From JAKPUX01 sp964436305 (GTDB lineage Bacteria > Zhuqueibacterota > Zhuqueibacteria > Residuimicrobiales > Residuimicrobiaceae), in assembly GCA_964436305.1 (NCBI GenBank), contig CAYTCI010000003.1:36143-100142 (forward strand): a DNA stretch of 64,000 nt. Direction: 5' to 3'. The notes beneath the pieces were generated by a model. That model saw only the letters and a list, made by a program, of their open reading frames with translations, ran no database searches and was not told where the DNA came from. This document shows positions 60,946 through 64,000 of this stretch, piece by piece; the first letter of the stretch is position 1, and each line of letters begins with the position of its first letter. The position numbers and the translations under genes are program-made.

Positions 60946-62340
60946 ATGAGGAGTACTAGAACCGTCTCCGGGATCACCATCCTGATCCTGGCGGCTGCTC
61001 TGAACCTGAGCGCGCAGGAACAAGTGACGCTGACCATCCAGGAGAGCGTCGATATGGCCCTGACCAAAAACCCTGAGATCCGGATGGCCGAAAAAGAGTT
61101 GGCCAAGGCCCGCGCCGGGGTCTGGGAGGCCGCCTCGAACATCCTGCCGCAGGTGAACGGCTACGCCAATCTGCAGCACGCCTGGGACATCCAGAAGCAG
61201 ACCATCCCCAATTTTCTCAAACCGATGTTTGGTCCCCTGGTCGACATGATCCCCGAGCTTTCGGGGATGCCGGACTACGTCCAGCTCTCTTTCGGCCTCG
61301 AAAATACCCTGGTCTATGGCGCGACGCTGACCCAACCGATTTTTCTCGGCGGGGCAGGGGTTTCGGCGATCAAGATGGCCGCTGCTGGCAAACGGGCGGC
61401 GGAGCAGAACCTCGAATCCAAACGTCAGAATCTGATCTATCAGACCGCCAGCGCCTTTTATGCTTGCCTGCTGGCGCAGGAGTTGGCCGCTGTGCAGGAG
61501 GAGGCCCTGGCGCAAGCCCAGGCCAACCTCGACGTCGTGGCGAAGAAATTCAGCGTCGGCTCGGCCTCCGGGTTTGACAGGATGCGCGCAGAGGTGGAGG
61601 TAGCCAATCTCAAGCCCGAGATGATCTCGGCGAAGAACAATCTCCAGCTGGCGGTGACCGGATTGCGCACCGTCCTCGGCCTGCCACGTACCACCGCCAT
61701 TCAGGTGGAGGGCAGCCTGGCCTATATCGAGGACGATTTCAGCAACATGACCCTGGAGGAATTCCAGACCCGCGCCCTGACGGCCCGCCCGGAGATCCTG
61801 GCCATGAAGGAGCAAAAGCTCATCAGCGGCAAGGGGGTGACAGTGGCGGCCAGTGCCTTTATGCCCAAGCTCTTCTTCCAGACCGATTATTCCTACATGG
61901 CGATGAAGAACAATATGCGATTCGCCCATGGGGATTTCAGCAAGGGCTTCACCTCCGCGCTGAGTCTCCAGCTGCCGCTCTTCACCGGCTTCAAGAACAG
62001 CAAGCAGTACCAGAAGGCGCGGCTGGACCAGAAGATCGTGGGTGATGCTGAAAAGCAGCTCTACGATGGCATCGCCGCCGACGCCGAGGTGAGCTACAAC
62101 ACCTTCCAGGAGGCGCGGCAGAAATACCTCGCCGCCAAAGAGTCCTCCGGCCTGGCGCAGGAGGCCCTGCGCCTTGCCAACCTGATGTATCAGGAGGGTG
62201 CCAATACCCAGCTGGATGTGCTCAACTCCCAGCTGGCGGTCAATCGCGCCAAACTGAACTATGTCTCTTCGCTCTATGAATATCAGATGGCCCGCTATCA
62301 GCTGCGCCGGGCTGTCGGCAAACTAACCGCCGTTCTCTAG
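60946..62340 (+). CDS. TolC-family outer-membrane efflux protein
   Basis: 464 aa from ATG 60946 (GGAGG 5 bp upstream). Signal peptide ending LSAQ, then two OEP repeats: LTIQESVDMALTKNPEIRMAE... and KLISGKGVTVAASAFMPKLFF..., each with long Ala/Glu/Gln-rich helices typical of the TolC tunnel. DVLNSQLAVNRAKLNYVSSLYEYQMARYQLRRAVG is the usual closing helix. It forms the outer-membrane duct for the MFP and RND partners encoded next. Confidence 0.95.
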   Translation: MRSTRTVSGITILILAAALNLSAQEQVTLTIQESVDMALTKNPEIRMAEKELAKARAGVWEAASNILPQVNGYANLQHAWDIQKQTIPNFLKPMFGPLVDMIPELSGMPDYVQLSFGLENTLVYGATLTQPIFLGGAGVSAIKMAAAGKRAAEQNLESKRQNLIYQTASAFYACLLAQELAAVQEEALAQAQANLDVVAKKFSVGSASGFDRMRAEVEVANLKPEMISAKNNLQLAVTGLRTVLGLPRTTAIQVEGSLAYIEDDFSNMTLEEFQTRALTARPEILAMKEQKLISGKGVTVAASAFMPKLFFQTDYSYMAMKNNMRFAHGDFSKGFTSALSLQLPLFTGFKNSKQYQKARLDQKIVGDAEKQLYDGIAADAEVSYNTFQEARQKYLAAKESSGLAQEALRLANLMYQEGANTQLDVLNSQLAVNRAKLNYVSSLYEYQMARYQLRRAVGKLTAVL

Positions 62341-62364
62341 AATACCGTGAAAAGGAGAGATCCC

Positions 62365-63492
62365 ATGCAACGTCGTTTGGTCTATGCATTGCTCCTCGGC
62401 GCCCTCCTGGTGTGGGTTGCGGGATGCACCGGGAACAAGGGTAAAGCCGAAGAAGTCGTAAGCGTTCCCGTGGAGGTGACCGCGGTGCAGAGCGGCCGGG
62501 TCGTACAGTCGCTGACCTTCAATGGCGATGTCGAGGCGGAATTCGAGGTCAAGGTCTTCTCCAAGATTCCCGACCGGATCGAAAAATACTTTGTCGACGA
62601 GGGGAGTGTGGTCCGCGCGGGCGCGCCAATCGCCCGCATCTTCGCCGCCACCATCGAACAGGGAGTACGGCAGGCCGAGGCGGGGCTCAGTGCGGCCCGG
62701 GCCCAGGAGGCCAATGTCGCCGTCGAATATGAGCGCGCCCAGCGGCTCTTCAAAGAGAATGCGATGAGCAAGCAGCAGTACGACCTGGTGGTGACCCAAT
62801 ATGAAGCGGCCAAGGCGGGATTGGAGCAGGCGCAGGCCGGTTTGCTGGCGGCCCGAAGCACCCTCGCCGATGCGACGATCACCGCCCCGATCTCCGGTAT
62901 CATAGGCAAACGCTATTACGAGGCGGGGGATATGGCCAATCCGGCCATGCCGGTGGCCACCGTGGTGCAGATGGAGCGGGTCAAGATCACCCTTGATGCG
63001 ACCGAAAACGATCTCGGCAAGATCCGGCTGGGGCAGGAGGCGGAGATCCAGGTGCGCAGCTTTGAGAACGAGACGTTCAGCGGCAAGATCAGCAAGATCA
63101 GCCCGGTGCTCGATCCGATGACCCGCATGGCCTCGGTGGAGGTGCTGGTCAACAATCCGGAGCGCCGGTTGAAGCCGGGGATGTTCGCGCGCGTTCGTAT
63201 CCTCACCGGTGTGATCGAGAACACGATCGCCGTGCCGCGCTATGCCACCGTCGAGAAGAGTGTCATCGAGCGGATCGATGGCGAGGATGAGGTGGTCACC
63301 CGCTACCAGGTCTTCGTCGTTGAGGGTGAGAAAGCGGTGGAGCGCTTATTGCAGGTCAGCTATGTCGATCATGTGCAGCTGGCGGTCAGCGGCGGCCTGC
63401 AAATCGGCGATCGGCTGGTGACGGTCGGACAGGGCAGCCTGCGCGATGGCACACCGGTAAAAATCATCAGTAAAGAGGAGGCTAGCCAATGA
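62365..63492 (+). CDS. RND efflux periplasmic adaptor (membrane fusion protein)
   Basis: 375 aa from ATG 62365 with AAAGGAGAG upstream. N-terminal lipobox VAGC (lipid anchor), barrel-sandwich halves SKIPDRIEKYFVDEGSVVRAG and TITAPISGIIGKRYYEAGD around a helical hairpin (RAQEANVAVEYERAQRLFKENAMSKQQYD), then a beta-barrel and membrane-proximal domain (RRLKPGMFARVRI). It bridges TolC and the RND pump; the substrate is unknown. Its stop overlaps the pump ATG (ATGA). Confidence 0.95.
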   Translation: MQRRLVYALLLGALLVWVAGCTGNKGKAEEVVSVPVEVTAVQSGRVVQSLTFNGDVEAEFEVKVFSKIPDRIEKYFVDEGSVVRAGAPIARIFAATIEQGVRQAEAGLSAARAQEANVAVEYERAQRLFKENAMSKQQYDLVVTQYEAAKAGLEQAQAGLLAARSTLADATITAPISGIIGKRYYEAGDMANPAMPVATVVQMERVKITLDATENDLGKIRLGQEAEIQVRSFENETFSGKISKISPVLDPMTRMASVEVLVNNPERRLKPGMFARVRILTGVIENTIAVPRYATVEKSVIERIDGEDEVVTRYQVFVVEGEKAVERLLQVSYVDHVQLAVSGGLQIGDRLVTVGQGSLRDGTPVKIISKEEASQ

Positions 63493-64000
63493 GGATAACC
63501 CAGGCCTCCATCCGTCGCGGCGTAACAACTGCCATGATCTATATCATTGCGGTTGGCTTCGGCCTCTTTTCCCTGGCACGCCTCAATATCGATCTCTATC
63601 CCAAGCTTGAATTCCCGATGCTCGCGGTCATCACCCAGTACACCGGCGTCAGCCCGGATGATCTGGAGACGGTGGTCACGCGGCCAATCGAGGAAGCGGT
63701 CGCCTCGGTGGAGAATGTCAAAACGGTCAGCTCCACCACCCAGCAGGGACTCTCCCTGATCATGGTCGAGTTCTCCTGGGGCACCGATATGAACCAGGCC
63801 GAGATCGACGTGCGTAACAATCTTGAGTATATTCGCGACTATATGCCCGACGACGCTTCGCAACCGATGGTCTTCGCATTTGACGTTTCGGCCCAGCCGA
63901 TCCTCTATCTGACCCTCTCCTCGAACGATCTTGACCAGGCCGAGCTGCGCTATATTGGCGAACATGACCTCGAACCACGCCTTGAGCGCATCCCCGGAGT
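63489..64000 (+). CDS. RND-family efflux pump permease, N-terminal part (cut by window end)
   Basis: About 170 codons to the edge. A first membrane helix (residues 10-30, TTAMIYIIAVGFGLFSLARL) is followed by the conserved HAE1/RND porter start: IDLYPKLEFPMLAVITQYTG, SPDDLETVVTRPIEEAVASV, VKTVSSTTQQGLSLIMVEF and DMNQAEIDVRNNL. This is the inner-membrane proton-driven pump of the tripartite system. The subfamily and substrate cannot be decided from this part. Confidence 0.93.
   Translation, partial: MRITQASIRRGVTTAMIYIIAVGFGLFSLARLNIDLYPKLEFPMLAVITQYTGVSPDDLETVVTRPIEEAVASVENVKTVSSTTQQGLSLIMVEFSWGTDMNQAEIDVRNNLEYIRDYMPDDASQPMVFAFDVSAQPILYLTLSSNDLDQAELRYIGEHDLEPRLERIPG

Noticed and set aside
1..64000. 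tRNA, rRNA, CRISPR arrays, insertion sequences
   Set aside because: No cloverleaf candidates in gaps, no spaced direct repeat array, no transposase and no terminal inverted repeats were seen.

Overview
The window is a GC-rich, gene-dense bacterial chromosome segment with about 50 protein-coding genes. I see no rRNA, tRNA, CRISPR array, insertion sequence or prophage. The gene content points to a Gram-negative member of the Fibrobacteres-Chlorobi-Bacteroidetes (FCB) superphylum, possibly a KSB1- or Calditrichota-like lineage. The evidence is a GWxTD-domain protein, FlgD-like/type IX secretion (T9SS) C-terminal tails, a PorV/PorQ-family barrel, Oar-like TonB-dependent receptors, LptD and an OlsF-type acyltransferase. 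Many genes start with TTG or GTG, and several promoters look sigma70-like (for example TTGACA-N17-TAATTT). The lineage is an inference from gene families only.

Layout. 1-12.8 kb (+): end of a probable metallopeptidase gene, a glycoside-hydrolase-2-like protein fused to six membrane helices, then smc, a GWxTD protein, a UbiA prenyltransferase, dtd, a Maf pyrophosphatase, a RodZ-like protein, mpl and an R3H protein. 12.8-27.5 kb (-): a long run of mostly overlapping genes with five polytopic family-2 glycosyltransferases, three radical SAM proteins, a methyltransferase, a UPF0104/LPG-synthase-like membrane protein, a Wzi-like outer-membrane protein, a DUF3108 protein and a PHP-type metallohydrolase. 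No known pathway fits this set, so it is the best candidate here for an undescribed envelope glycan or glycolipid system. 27.6-28.3 kb (+): a membrane-anchored lytic transglycosylase.

28.3-37.4 kb (-): a phosphate regulon in the transcription order porin, pstS, pstC, pstA, pstB, phoU, phoB, phoR, followed by a MOP-family polysaccharide flippase. Divergent from it at 37.7 kb (+) is an OlsF-like bifunctional acyltransferase for ornithine lipids. The shared intergenic region holds four 5-bp TTAAC-like units spaced exactly 11 bp apart, matching the architecture of a PhoP/PhoB box. This suggests that phosphate uptake and phosphorus-free lipid synthesis are controlled together.

39.6-54.8 kb (+): a secretion and outer-membrane block with two large proteins bearing T9SS/FlgD-like tails, two lipoproteins, a TonB-dependent receptor, a PorV/PorQ-family barrel and an Oar-like receptor, ending at a strong terminator. 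54.9-56.8 kb (+): ogt, a Nudix-like protein and ssb, ending at a second strong terminator. 56.8-60.7 kb (-): lptD and rarA. 60.9-64 kb (+): a TolC / membrane-fusion / RND tripartite efflux operon, cut by the window end.
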